A stretch of 64,000 nucleotides of DNA from Mariniflexile jejuense (lineage in GTDB: Bacteria > Bacteroidota > Bacteroidia > Flavobacteriales > Flavobacteriaceae): the NCBI RefSeq assembly GCF_042675665.1, contig NZ_JBHTJI010000042.1, forward strand, positions 124,001 through 188,000, in the 5' to 3' direction. The notes under the pieces were generated by a model, which did no database searches, was not told the origin of the DNA, and was given only the letters and a program-made list of their open reading frames with translations. Shown in pieces: positions 44,388-53,855 of the stretch. The first letter of the stretch is position 1, and every line of letters starts with the position of its first letter. Position numbers and translations under genes: made by a program.

Positions 44388-46403
44388 TTATTCATTTTTT
44401 ATAAGTTTTTTTGTTGACGATTTATTCCCATCAATAATTCTTAAAATATAAAAACCTGTATTTAGTTTCTTTAAATCTAGAGCTATATTATTTAAGCCTG
44501 TTTTTAAAGAACTTATGTTTTCCCAAACCAATCTACTATTAATATCATAAACCATTATTTTAGTAAATTTTGGATTATTACTGTAGAATGAAACATTAAA
44601 AATATTTGTAGATGGATTAGGGTAAACTTTAAGTTCATTGTCCATTTCGAAATTATTATTACTTAACGATGTTGAAGTAACATTTACTGGTATAATACTT
44701 GTAGCTGCATTTAATAAAGACATAGAGTTAGTAATATCAGTATCTTGATATAGTTCCCAAAACATAACACCTTTTAAATTATTATCTAATACGTATTGAG
44801 CTTTTTCTTTAATTGTATTTACACCATTAAAATAATATGTTTTTCCATTAGATACGACGGCGTCTAAATTAGTATCTAGATTAGGGTTTTGAGCCACAAC
44901 ATCACTATAAAACAATGTACTATCATCTACTAATGTTTTTGCATAATCAGGCAAGCCCAAAACGAGTTTTGAACTTGGTAATCCAGCATTTGTCCATCGT
45001 GTGTAATACTCTTGAACCTTTGACATAGGTATTTGTGTTCCTTGTGATATTCTAGATTTACCATAAGACATTATCTGCAAAAAATCTATGTTTCCAAAAA
45101 GCCCATTAAGCCCTATAGGATCGTTAGGTTTATCATGCTCTGGAAGAATAGTTACAGACAACTCTAAATTTGTATTGCTTGAAGCTAATATTTTAGATTT
45201 TATAGCCGAAACAAGATTAACATAATTGACATCATTAACTTCTCCATGATAATTTTCCCAATCAATATCAATCCCATCTAATTGATTATTTATACAAAAG
45301 TCCACTAAATTTTGAGCTACGTTATTTCTTGCTGTTGGGCTAGCTGCAACTTCATCTATGTAATCGGATGAAACCCATCCACCAAAAACTAAAATCAATT
45401 TTGTTTTCTTAGTGTCTATCCAACTTTTAATTGTGTTCAAATTTGATTGAACACTTGGTAAGTAATTAGCTAAAGGTGTAAAATTACCATTAGAATCAAC
45501 CGCTCCTAAATTACCAGAAACATCTGTACTTATTGAAAAATAATATAAATGAGTAAGATGTTCCATAGTTAATGAAGGATTTTTTAAAGCAAAACTAGTC
45601 AACCTATACGATGGCAAATAACCACCTACTACATGTTCGTGTACTGTTGGCCCTCCGTAAGTAGCTGCTTCTATTGTTCCTGCATATAAAGTTCCATTTA
45701 CTGCGCTTACAATACTAGAATTACTGATGTTATCAAAATCCCAATATAATTTGAGGTTTGCATAATTGGGGTGATTTGAACCAATATGTAAACTTTTCCA
45801 GATATTAATCGTATTAGCACTAAGTGCTGTGTTCCAAACCCTTACATCATCAAGATGTCCATCAAAATATGTGCCTCCAACCATATATGGTTTTGAAGTA
45901 AAATTTGCATCATTTGATGTAAAACTAGGTAAGGTTCCTGAAGTTATTAAATTAGTTTCTTCTACACCATTTATAAATAATTTAATTCTATCTGAGTTAG
46001 TAGACAAAGTTCCATTATAAACCATTGCAATATGATACCACAAACCTGTAGTTAAAACCGCACTAGAAGTACGACGATATGCATTTGCCCCATTACATAC
46101 TATTCCATAAATAACACCATTACTTATTTGCAAAGCAACGCGATTATTAGTATCATAAATTTTGCTTAAAACATTAGTTAAATTAGTTTGAGAATCTAGA
46201 AATACTTCAGCTTCAAGAGTAAATTTATCAGTATTATTTAATTCAATAACTGCCGCATTAGATATTGCTTTATTGTTCGCCGCAAAATCTAAGTAATAAT
46301 CTTGTTGTGCTGCTACTTGTAAAAAAGAAGTAATGCAAAAAAACAAGAAATGAATTAATAAAAATTGATTTTTAAAAAAAAAATAAATTGATTGATTTAC
46401 CAT
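44388..46403 (-). CDS. Secreted LamG-GH18 chitinase with type IX sorting domain
   Basis: This 671-residue modular enzyme starts with a signal peptide (LLIHFLFFCITSFLQVAAQQ). A concanavalin/LamG-like domain occupies about residues 35-235 (KFTLEAEVFLDSQTNLTNVL, GHLDDVRVWNTALSANTINI). The GH18 barrel follows, with LDGIDIDWENYHG and catalytic E383, LQIMSYGKSRIS and LKGVMFWELYQDTD. It ends in a T9SS type A domain (LKVYPNPSTNIFNVSFYSNN). The LamG part may bind chitin or cell-wall glycan. GH18 and sorting parts resemble the adjacent gene, which points to tandem duplication followed by gain or loss of the LamG domain. Confidence 0.93.
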   Translation of the reverse strand: MVNQSIYFFFKNQFLLIHFLFFCITSFLQVAAQQDYYLDFAANNKAISNAAVIELNNTDKFTLEAEVFLDSQTNLTNVLSKIYDTNNRVALQISNGVIYGIVCNGANAYRRTSSAVLTTGLWYHIAMVYNGTLSTNSDRIKLFINGVEETNLITSGTLPSFTSNDANFTSKPYMVGGTYFDGHLDDVRVWNTALSANTINIWKSLHIGSNHPNYANLKLYWDFDNISNSSIVSAVNGTLYAGTIEAATYGGPTVHEHVVGGYLPSYRLTSFALKNPSLTMEHLTHLYYFSISTDVSGNLGAVDSNGNFTPLANYLPSVQSNLNTIKSWIDTKKTKLILVFGGWVSSDYIDEVAASPTARNNVAQNLVDFCINNQLDGIDIDWENYHGEVNDVNYVNLVSAIKSKILASSNTNLELSVTILPEHDKPNDPIGLNGLFGNIDFLQIMSYGKSRISQGTQIPMSKVQEYYTRWTNAGLPSSKLVLGLPDYAKTLVDDSTLFYSDVVAQNPNLDTNLDAVVSNGKTYYFNGVNTIKEKAQYVLDNNLKGVMFWELYQDTDITNSMSLLNAATSIIPVNVTSTSLSNNNFEMDNELKVYPNPSTNIFNVSFYSNNPKFTKIMVYDINSRLVWENISSLKTGLNNIALDLKKLNTGFYILRIIDGNKSSTKKLIKNE

Positions 46404-46453
46404 AATTAAAATAGTTTTTAATTAATAAGCTAGTAAAATATATTGGTGAAGGA

Positions 46454-48400
46454 TTAATTCAAATATGCAGTTCTAACTTTTAATAATTGCTCTAGACTAT
46501 CCGTTAAGCCACCAATTTGGTTTCTCAGTATCCAAACTTCTTTATATTCAGCTATAATTGCATCTATCTCTACTAATAATTTATATTTTGTATCTGCATC
46601 AACTTTTTCTATACTACCTTCTTTAGCTTTTAATTTGGCAATGCCTAAATTACAAGAATGAATTGCTAACTTGGAAGCATTTATAATTTCTCTGTATACA
46701 ATCTCTGCATCATTGGCTGTCGCTTTGCAGGTTTCAACTCTTTCGATAATTTTGTTTAAAACATTTATTGCCTCATTCAAGTCTTTACTATTTAATTTAG
46801 CTGTTTGTCTATTTTCTTTTAAAGGTTTATTTATGTAATAAAGCAATGAATAAAAAGAATAGTTATTGATATCTGAATTATCTAATATCTGATTGGTATT
46901 TCCCATATCGAAAATAACTTGCGCCGTTTTTTCAGCAGGATCTTTATAAATATATTTGTTTAAAACCCAATTAATATCCAAATCTCTATTATTTTCTAAC
47001 GACCATGAAACAGCAGCACCATATACATAAGGTGCATAACCAGTAATTAATGGTTGCGGATGTCCATCATCTCCCCAATCTGTGTTCAAATATCCTATAG
47101 CACCATATTTAATTCCGTTTTCGGCTGCATTTATTTGATTTTTTATTGCGTTTTCTGTTCTACCAACTATAGAGCGCCATGACGAAGTACCAGGGCATAC
47201 ATAGAATGGTATTTTTGCTTCTTTAAACTTAGCAGCTTCTTTGTTAAATGGATGATCCCATTTATAACCCCAAATCATACAAGTAATATTTTTGGGTAAG
47301 TCTTTAATTAATTCAGGATGTTCTAAAATGATATCTCCCCAAAATTGGGCTTTTTTACCATTTTTTTCAATAATACTATTTAGCTTTAATAAAAAATCTA
47401 AATATACTTGCCCTTTTCCTTTTTCCGAAACTTCTTTTTTAGATTTTCCTGTACCTAGCTCATAGGGTTCATCGCCACCAATGTTTACATTTTCACTTGA
47501 AAAATTTGAAAGTAACTCGCTATACAAATTGTCAACAAAATCAACAGAACTCTTATCTACAGCAGATATAGTTCGTCTAATACCTAAAATATGATGTGTA
47601 GGATCTGAAATTGTTTCATTTTCTGCAAGATGCCAATATTCTTTATGTTCTAACCAACGTTCCATATGTCCAAAACCGTTTTGATTAGGCACTAAATCTA
47701 TAAACCTATCGCTACAATATTTATCTAAATCTATAATGTCGTTAGAAGATAATGCACTAGCATCTTGCCAAACCTTTTTATGGTTTTGATATTGAAAAGT
47801 ATGCTCTGTATATAACTGAATTTCATTAATTTTCCATGAAGCAAACATATCAATATATTGATATAATGTTGCCATAGTTGGCACCTTGGTTCTACTAATA
47901 TCTATTGTAACACCTCGCCTTTTAAAATCTGGATAATCATTTATTATAACTTGAGGAAACGTTCCAAAATCGTAGGCATATTGAGCAATTTGCCCCAAAG
48001 TAAGCACGCCATAATACAAACCTGCTTCATTGTTAGCTGTAAGTGTTATTTTATTCTCATTGATTACTAATGAATAGCCTTGAGAGTTTGTTTGCTTTTT
48101 AGAGTCAATTATTAACTCGATTTCTGGAGTTTCTCCAACAGCTACATTTCCTGCTATAGAAAAATACATACCTTTTTCTTTCAATATTTTTTGTAGATTA
48201 TTGGCACTAAACCTTACACCCAAATTTGTTGCTATTCCATAGGCAATTATTCTACCGCTATTAGGCTTAAAAGATGTTTCTAAAACTGTTACACTTTTTG
48301 GTATGGGAACTAAATATTTTTTTAATTCTTGATTATTAGAAGCATTTATATTAAAAATGCTAACTATTAAAAACACTATACTAACGTGATATTTTTTCAT
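46454..48400 (-). CDS. GH20 beta-N-acetylhexosaminidase
   Basis: This 648-residue enzyme has a signal peptide (MKKYHVSIVFLIVSIFNINA). A GH20 N-terminal domain with LVIDSKK-like strands leads to GLYYGVLTLGQIAQY, and the TIM barrel follows (RRGVTIDISRTKVPTMATLY). The catalytic pair D310-E311 is in IGGDEPYELG, as needed for substrate-assisted catalysis by retaining GH20 enzymes. Releases GlcNAc from chitooligosaccharides in the periplasm. Downstream helical segments fill the C-terminus. It is upstream of the two chitinase genes on the same strand. Confidence 0.9.
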   Translation of the reverse strand: MKKYHVSIVFLIVSIFNINASNNQELKKYLVPIPKSVTVLETSFKPNSGRIIAYGIATNLGVRFSANNLQKILKEKGMYFSIAGNVAVGETPEIELIIDSKKQTNSQGYSLVINENKITLTANNEAGLYYGVLTLGQIAQYAYDFGTFPQVIINDYPDFKRRGVTIDISRTKVPTMATLYQYIDMFASWKINEIQLYTEHTFQYQNHKKVWQDASALSSNDIIDLDKYCSDRFIDLVPNQNGFGHMERWLEHKEYWHLAENETISDPTHHILGIRRTISAVDKSSVDFVDNLYSELLSNFSSENVNIGGDEPYELGTGKSKKEVSEKGKGQVYLDFLLKLNSIIEKNGKKAQFWGDIILEHPELIKDLPKNITCMIWGYKWDHPFNKEAAKFKEAKIPFYVCPGTSSWRSIVGRTENAIKNQINAAENGIKYGAIGYLNTDWGDDGHPQPLITGYAPYVYGAAVSWSLENNRDLDINWVLNKYIYKDPAEKTAQVIFDMGNTNQILDNSDINNYSFYSLLYYINKPLKENRQTAKLNSKDLNEAINVLNKIIERVETCKATANDAEIVYREIINASKLAIHSCNLGIAKLKAKEGSIEKVDADTKYKLLVEIDAIIAEYKEVWILRNQIGGLTDSLEQLLKVRTAYLN

Positions 48401-48600
48401 ATTAATTCTTACTTTTTAAAATTTATGGAATTTGAACAGTTTTATTTTTAGAAGCATTTCTAATCTAACTTTGAGCTGTAATTAGATTATTTTCTGTAAA
48501 TAAATCTTTTAAATAACTTTGATGATTACATCTTTATTAATAGCAACTTAATTTATAAATTAGCTATAATGACACTAATAATAAACAACATCATTGTAAA

Positions 48601-49689
48601 TTATTTATCATTTTCATACATTGTTTTAAATGTTTCAACAGCTCCTTTTATAGTTTCTGAATTACAATTTGAATTTTCGTAACAATCAATAAAAGAATCG
48701 AAAGTGCTCCAATAGGTATGCATAACACCTAGCAACCTATTTTTTATAATTACTTTATTAAGTTTTCTTAAACTTAATACATTATCTAATTGTTGAATTG
48801 CTACTTCGGGAACTTCAAAAGAGCAACTTATTACCTTAAATCCTTTCATTGCAAAATATGCAGGAGTTGGTGGTGCTGTTTTATATTGCCAATCGCAAAT
48901 AATTATATTTTTAGATATTAAGTCTATTGCAGGATGGGTATCATTATGAGAAGCACTCCACTTCCCTAATCCGGTAGTTTTGCCGTCTAAAAGACGATCT
49001 CCCCACATGTACATATTTACACCTTTTGATTCTAGATGATTGTAAATTTTTGTTACTTCGTCTGCAAAAAGTTTTGCTTTATTTTTTCCTTTACATCTAC
49101 TGCAACTATCCTCACCCAACACAAAAACCTCGTCCATACCCACATGAATTGCTTTTGCTTCAAAAACCTTAATCAATTCATCTACTAGATCAAAAACAAT
49201 AGCGTGAACCTCTGGATGTAGTGGACAATAACTGCGGCAGTAAAAATCTTTGTCTTGTAATTTATCACCTGGATTTTCCTCAAACTGTGGATATACTTTT
49301 AACAAAGATTTTATATTATCCTGTTTCCAAGATTGATGTCCTAATAAATTTATAAGCGGAACTATTGTAATACCATAATTTTTACAAGTTGTAACTATTT
49401 TTTTTACATCATTTTGAGATAAAGATGATGTTTCTGCTAATTCTGGATGGCTCTCAAATTGATACTTATAGTTTACCATTAAAAACAATGTGTTCACGTT
49501 TGTTTTTGACAAGTATTTTTCAACAAAATCTGTAAATTTTCCAAGTTCAGATGGTCTTGGAGCGCTAATAGTAAAACCTCTTACCGGCAGTTCTTCTTCA
49601 ATAATTTGGGCTAAACATAATGATATGTTCAGCATAAAAAAAAGAAAGATAATAGCATGCCTATTTCTAGGCTTTAAAACTTCATCCAT
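48601..49689 (-). CDS. Short GH20-type hexosaminidase
   Basis: This 362-residue exported protein (AIIFLFFMLNISLCLAQ) consists almost only of a GH20-like barrel, starting RGFTISAPRPSELGKF. The catalytic pair D186-E187 is in HVGMDEVFVLGED, followed by a cysteine-containing CSRCKGKNKA. It lacks the usual N-terminal GH20b domain, so it is shorter than classical hexosaminidases. Its specificity may differ from the 648-residue enzyme, for example for different chain length or substituted GlcNAc. It is the second member of the pair and lies 201 bp upstream of the larger gene. Confidence 0.82.
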   Translation of the reverse strand: MDEVLKPRNRHAIIFLFFMLNISLCLAQIIEEELPVRGFTISAPRPSELGKFTDFVEKYLSKTNVNTLFLMVNYKYQFESHPELAETSSLSQNDVKKIVTTCKNYGITIVPLINLLGHQSWKQDNIKSLLKVYPQFEENPGDKLQDKDFYCRSYCPLHPEVHAIVFDLVDELIKVFEAKAIHVGMDEVFVLGEDSCSRCKGKNKAKLFADEVTKIYNHLESKGVNMYMWGDRLLDGKTTGLGKWSASHNDTHPAIDLISKNIIICDWQYKTAPPTPAYFAMKGFKVISCSFEVPEVAIQQLDNVLSLRKLNKVIIKNRLLGVMHTYWSTFDSFIDCYENSNCNSETIKGAVETFKTMYENDK

Positions 49690-49796
49690 AAATAAATTGA
49701 ATTAATTATTTTTAACAAAAAAAGGAGTTGTTGTAAAATGATTAGTTTAGTATGTTCTAAAATAGGTTTGTTATTGTTCTTTTTATTTTTGGATTG

Positions 49797-50123
49797 TTAA
49801 TTTTTTTTAGTAGATAGATTAACAACTTGATCTAAAATGCGTATTAGTCTAATCATTAAAATTTCACATGCTATTTTTGATTTTCCTTCAATTTTTATTT
49901 CAACAAAATAAAACTGATCCCCTTTTATAAAACTTCTAACACAAAACCAACCATTAGGAAAATATACTTTTAATTCTTCCGACTCATTCTTAAGGTATAA
50001 ATCAAATTCGCCAATAACCCAATTAACAAACTTGTTACAAACCAATATACTCTTAACTTCAGTGATTTTATCAAGCTTATAGCAAGTTGATTTAGTATTA
50101 GTTGTTTTATCTATAGTAAGCAT
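49797..50123 (-). CDS. Hypothetical 108-residue cytoplasmic protein
   Basis: This soluble protein without signal peptide is rich in beta strands (KSILVCNKFVNWVIGEFDLY, VYFPNGWFCVRSFIKGDQFY). It lies between nagB (35 bp upstream) and the short GH20 gene, on the same strand. That suggests co-expression with GlcNAc catabolism. I do not recognise a family; a small regulatory or ligand-binding role is possible but unsupported. Confidence 0.6.
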   Translation of the reverse strand: MLTIDKTTNTKSTCYKLDKITEVKSILVCNKFVNWVIGEFDLYLKNESEELKVYFPNGWFCVRSFIKGDQFYFVEIKIEGKSKIACEILMIRLIRILDQVVNLSTKKN

Positions 50124-50158
50124 CTTAAAATTTCATTAAACTTTAGTTTATATACAAA

Positions 50159-52087
50159 TTAGAATTCCCATTTAACAAAAGCTTCCATAGCTGCATAATG
50201 AGACAAACCTAATGCATCATATAAGTCTGCTGTTTCTTTGTTTCTATCCTCGGCACGCTGCCAAAACTCCCTACTATCGGCACCCTGAAACACCACACCA
50301 TCCTTTTGAGATTGATGTTTAAAAATCCCTTTTCGTTTTTCCAATACTTGATCTGGCCCCATAGGTACTGCCATTTCAATTTCGTCAATTCCCCATTCTT
50401 GCCATGCTCCTCTGTACAACCATAACCAGCAATCCTTCATGAATTTTTTAGTTTTCAGTTCCCTTACTGCTGCAAAAACAACATCTAAGCATACTTTGTG
50501 CGTACCATGAGGATCGGCTAAGTCACCAGCCGCATATATTTGATGTGGTTTAATTTTTTCTATTAAATCGATTGTTAACTGGATATCGTCTGTTCCCAAT
50601 GCCTTTTTTTCTATAGCTCCTGTTTCATAAAATGGTAATTCCATAAAATGAATTTGTTCTTTTGGAATACCAATATAGTAACATGTAGAACGTGCTTCTC
50701 CTTTTCTTATTAACCCTTTTATGTCCCTAACGTCTTCAGTATCTACTTCGCTAGTTTTTTTATTTTTTAAAAATTCTTCAGCGCGCTTATATATGGTAAA
50801 TGACTCTCTATTTTCTATACCAAATTTATCATTATAATCACACACAAAACTTGCAAAACGAAGAGCTTCATCATCAGCAACAGCAATATTACCTGATGTT
50901 TGATAGCCCACATGAACTTCATGCCCTTGTTCTTGTAGTCTCTTAAAAGTTCCTCCCATACTAATAATATCATCGTCGGGATGTGGACTAAAAATAAGCA
51001 CCCTTTTCTTTGTTGGTTCGGCACGCTCTGGTCGTTTAGTATCATCCGAATTAGGCTTACCACCAGGCCAACCTGTAATTGTATTTTGTAGTTTATTAAA
51101 TATTTTAATATTAATATCATATGCAGGACCTGAATCTGCCAGTAAATCGCTCATTCCGTTTTCAATGTAATCTGCGTCCGTAAGCATTAAAATAGGTTTC
51201 TTTAAATTAAGAGCTAAATTCAAAACAGCTTTTCTAATTAGCTTATCAGTCCAAACTATTTTTTCAACTAACCATGGTGAATTAATTCTGGTTAATTTTG
51301 ATGCCGCCTCTTTATCCAATACAAACGTTGCGTTATTATGTTCTTGCAAATATGATGCTGGCACACGACTAGTTACTTCTCCCTCCGTTGAAGCTTTAAT
51401 AATATTAGATTTACCTTCACCCCAAGCCATGAGTATTACTCTTTTGGCTTCCATTATTTTTTTAACACCTAATGTGATAGCAGTTCTTGGAGTATTTTCT
51501 AGACCAGAAAAGTCGCTGCTTGCAGCTACTCGTGTAATATGATCTAAGGCAACTAAACGTGTCTTTGAATTTTGAAGCGATCCAGATTCATTGAATCCAA
51601 TGTGCCCATTACCTCCTATGCCTAAAATCTGTAAATCAAAACCACCTAACGCTTCAATTTTCGCCTCATAGCTATCACAATAATCAGCTATTTCTTCCTT
51701 AGATAAAGTACCATCAGGTACATTATAGTTTTCTGGCAATATATCCACATGATTAAACAATTGTTCTTTCATAAAACGGACATAACTATTAATAGAGTTA
51801 GGTTCCATTGGATAATATTCATCTAAATTAAAGGATATGACGTTTTTAAAACTCAACCCTTCTTCTTTATGTAAGCGCACTAATTCTGCGTATAAACCTT
51901 TTGGTGTTGAACCTGTCGCTAAACCTAATATACACGCTTTCTTTTGTGCTTGTGTAACTCTAATAAGATCTGCAATTTCTTTTGCAACTGCTTTTGATGC
52001 AACAGTTGAATTTTCGTAAACTACAGTCCCTATATTTTCAAATCTTTTTTCGAATCCTGTCGCTTTATCTATACTGCTTTTTAACAT
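50159..52087 (-). CDS. nagB: Glucosamine-6-phosphate deaminase fused to PIG-L-like domain (NagB)
   Basis: The 642 residues fall into two halves. The N-terminal part (about 20-270) is NagB: GLATGSTPKGLY, SFNLDEYYPMEP with D89-E90, and GIGGNGHIGFNESGS with catalytic His162. It turns glucosamine-6-phosphate into fructose-6-phosphate and ammonia. The C-terminal half starts near residue 365 with the metal motif RVLIFSPHPDDDIISMGG of LmbE/PIG-L deacetylases. This two-domain form is known in Bacteroidota; the role of the second half is not settled. No separate nagA gene is in the window, so the PIG-L half might supply deacetylation. It lies 33 bp after the transporter gene. Confidence 0.94.
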   Translation of the reverse strand: MLKSSIDKATGFEKRFENIGTVVYENSTVASKAVAKEIADLIRVTQAQKKACILGLATGSTPKGLYAELVRLHKEEGLSFKNVISFNLDEYYPMEPNSINSYVRFMKEQLFNHVDILPENYNVPDGTLSKEEIADYCDSYEAKIEALGGFDLQILGIGGNGHIGFNESGSLQNSKTRLVALDHITRVAASSDFSGLENTPRTAITLGVKKIMEAKRVILMAWGEGKSNIIKASTEGEVTSRVPASYLQEHNNATFVLDKEAASKLTRINSPWLVEKIVWTDKLIRKAVLNLALNLKKPILMLTDADYIENGMSDLLADSGPAYDINIKIFNKLQNTITGWPGGKPNSDDTKRPERAEPTKKRVLIFSPHPDDDIISMGGTFKRLQEQGHEVHVGYQTSGNIAVADDEALRFASFVCDYNDKFGIENRESFTIYKRAEEFLKNKKTSEVDTEDVRDIKGLIRKGEARSTCYYIGIPKEQIHFMELPFYETGAIEKKALGTDDIQLTIDLIEKIKPHQIYAAGDLADPHGTHKVCLDVVFAAVRELKTKKFMKDCWLWLYRGAWQEWGIDEIEMAVPMGPDQVLEKRKGIFKHQSQKDGVVFQGADSREFWQRAEDRNKETADLYDALGLSHYAAMEAFVKWEF

Positions 52088-52120
52088 ATTTTTGATTATT
52101 ATTTTCTGTAATTATTTTAA

Positions 52121-53434
52121 TTATTGAATACCCTTCCAACTTTTATATTTATATCCTTTAATAGCAAAAAATAAAACAATAGAATAACAAGGAATTAAAA
52201 TCCAGTAGCTACTCGTAGCTGCTAAAGAGATAGCGTCTGTATTTTGTAGCCCTCTATTAATTAAATCGCACTTTTTAGCATCAACAATTTTACCATAAAG
52301 AGGAGGAACGATGGCTCCTCCCGAAATAGCCATAACTAATAAAGCAGATCCCGTTTTTGTAAACTTACCTAAACCGTCTAAAGTTAATGGCCAAATTGCA
52401 GGCCACACTAAAGCATTTGCAATTCCTAGAGCTGCAACAAACAAAACAGACGTAAACCCTTGAGTAAATAAAATACTTAAACTAAAAACTATACCTAAGA
52501 AAGAACTAGTTATTAAAGCTGTTCTTTGGTCTATATACTTAGGAATTAAAAAAACACCTAAAGTATAAGTTGCAACCATAGCCATTAAAGTAAATGTGGT
52601 AAAAAATTTAGCATCAGCTGACGAAAAACCTAGTGATATACCGTAAGAAATAATAGTATCTCCAGCTATTACTTCGGCACCTACATATACAAACAATGCT
52701 AAAATACCAAACCATAAATGAGGAAACTGAAAAACATTTGTTTTAGCAGTTTCACCTGTTTCTACTTCTTCTAGTTCATCTACCTCAACATGTGGTAAGG
52801 GTGCTTTTCTTATTAATATTCCTAAAATAAATAATACAATTGCCATAACTAAATAAGGCACAAACACGCTATTAGCCATTGTATCTAAAAGAACTTCTTT
52901 CTCTTTTAAAGTAGCTGAAACTAATTGTTCTTTTACTTCATCAATACCCGATAATAATATCGCTCCAAAAATTAAAGAACCTAATGCCCCAGCTGTTTTA
53001 TTTGCTATACCCATAATTGCAATACGTTTTGCACCGCTTTCTATAGGACCTAATATTGTTATATATGGATTAGATGCCGTTTGTAACAGTGTCATTCCTA
53101 TGCCCTGAATGAATATGCCTGTTAAAAACACCCAATAAGTTCTAGCCTCAGCTGCTGGTATAAATACTAAAGCACCCATTGCCATGATTATTAAGCCTAA
53201 AGACATACCTCTTTTATAACCAATTTTATTTAGTAAATAAGACGCTGGTAATGCCATCACTACAAAAGAAATATAGGAAGCTGAAGCAACTAAATACGAT
53301 TGAGCATCGGTTAACTCATTTATGGTTTTCATAAAAGGTATTAAGGCTCCATTAATCCAAGTTACAAATCCAAAAATGAAAAATAAACCTGCTATTATTA
53401 ATATTGCTATTGTATTTTTATTCGATTGTGCCAT
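52121..53434 (-). CDS. Sugar MFS transporter (FucP family), probable GlcNAc importer
   Basis: This 437-residue protein has twelve hydrophobic segments and FucP-type signatures: FGFVTWINGALIPFMKTINE, LVASASYISFVVMALPASYL, GMTLLQTASNPYITILGP and ALGIANALVWPAIWPLTLDG. It is a proton-coupled sugar importer of the inner membrane. As it directly precedes nagB and heads a chitin locus, GlcNAc (NagP type) is the likely substrate. It is the first gene of the long minus-strand run and faces the small secreted gene at 53856 across a 421-bp control region. Confidence 0.88.
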   Translation of the reverse strand: MAQSNKNTIAILIIAGLFFIFGFVTWINGALIPFMKTINELTDAQSYLVASASYISFVVMALPASYLLNKIGYKRGMSLGLIIMAMGALVFIPAAEARTYWVFLTGIFIQGIGMTLLQTASNPYITILGPIESGAKRIAIMGIANKTAGALGSLIFGAILLSGIDEVKEQLVSATLKEKEVLLDTMANSVFVPYLVMAIVLFILGILIRKAPLPHVEVDELEEVETGETAKTNVFQFPHLWFGILALFVYVGAEVIAGDTIISYGISLGFSSADAKFFTTFTLMAMVATYTLGVFLIPKYIDQRTALITSSFLGIVFSLSILFTQGFTSVLFVAALGIANALVWPAIWPLTLDGLGKFTKTGSALLVMAISGGAIVPPLYGKIVDAKKCDLINRGLQNTDAISLAATSSYWILIPCYSIVLFFAIKGYKYKSWKGIQ

Positions 53435-53580
53435 TTAATTTATGGTATAAGTTTTTAGTTATTGGATACTTTATATAAAAAATAATTTTTGTGAGTTAAA
53501 AATTAAAATACTTAGATACATTCACAGCTATTAAGTTTTGTTGAATATTAAATTCTTTACAAAAAAAAGTTCTTTTATAA

Positions 53581-53637
53581 GTTTTAAGGTTTTGTTTTCT
53601 CTTAAAAAGGTTTGTGTTTGTTCTTTTTGATTAATTA
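53581..53637. promoter_or_regulatory. Upstream block shared by the two divergent control regions (copy 1)
   Basis: This AT-rich block contains CTTAAAAAGGTTTG and is alignable over about 55 bp with 62775-62829, ending in both cases in ATTAATTA. Each copy lies 200-260 bp upstream of a small secreted-protein gene and beside a divergent minus-strand gene. It could be a regulator site or a remnant of duplication of gene plus control region. Confidence 0.45.
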
Positions 53638-53766
53638 AAGGATTCACTTTTAAATTAATTACTTCTTTAAAAGCAAGATTAACCGACTTTTACTTGAATA
53701 ATTAAGCCTATAGAAATAGAATAGCACACAAACAACAGTATATTTAAATAAAATAGATCTGTACAA

Positions 53767-53790
53767 AAACAAACCTTTTTCGGAATTTAT
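53767..53790 (+). promoter_or_regulatory. Candidate HTCS operator motif (copy 1)
   Basis: The sequence AAACAAACCTTTTTCGGAAT (53767-53786, then TTAT) matches the copy at 62921-62944 at most positions (consensus CAAACYWTTTWCGGAATWTA). It lies 26 bp before a -7-like box TAATATTG (53817-53824), the same spacing as in the other copy (27 bp). This position suits a transcription activator; the HTCS regulator encoded at 54852 is the obvious candidate. Confidence 0.55.
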
Positions 53791-53816
53791 CAAACTCAGA
53801 AAGTAGTTCAATTTTA

Positions 53817-53824
53817 TAATATTG
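53817..53824 (+). promoter_or_regulatory. Probable -7 box of the 53856 gene
   Basis: TAATATTG differs by one base from the Bacteroidota -7 consensus TAnnTTTG. It lies 31 bp before the ATG and in register with the box of the paralogous gene at 62972-62979. Confidence 0.5.
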
Positions 53825-53855
53825 AGGAAAATATTAATCCTTTAAAACTTAAACC

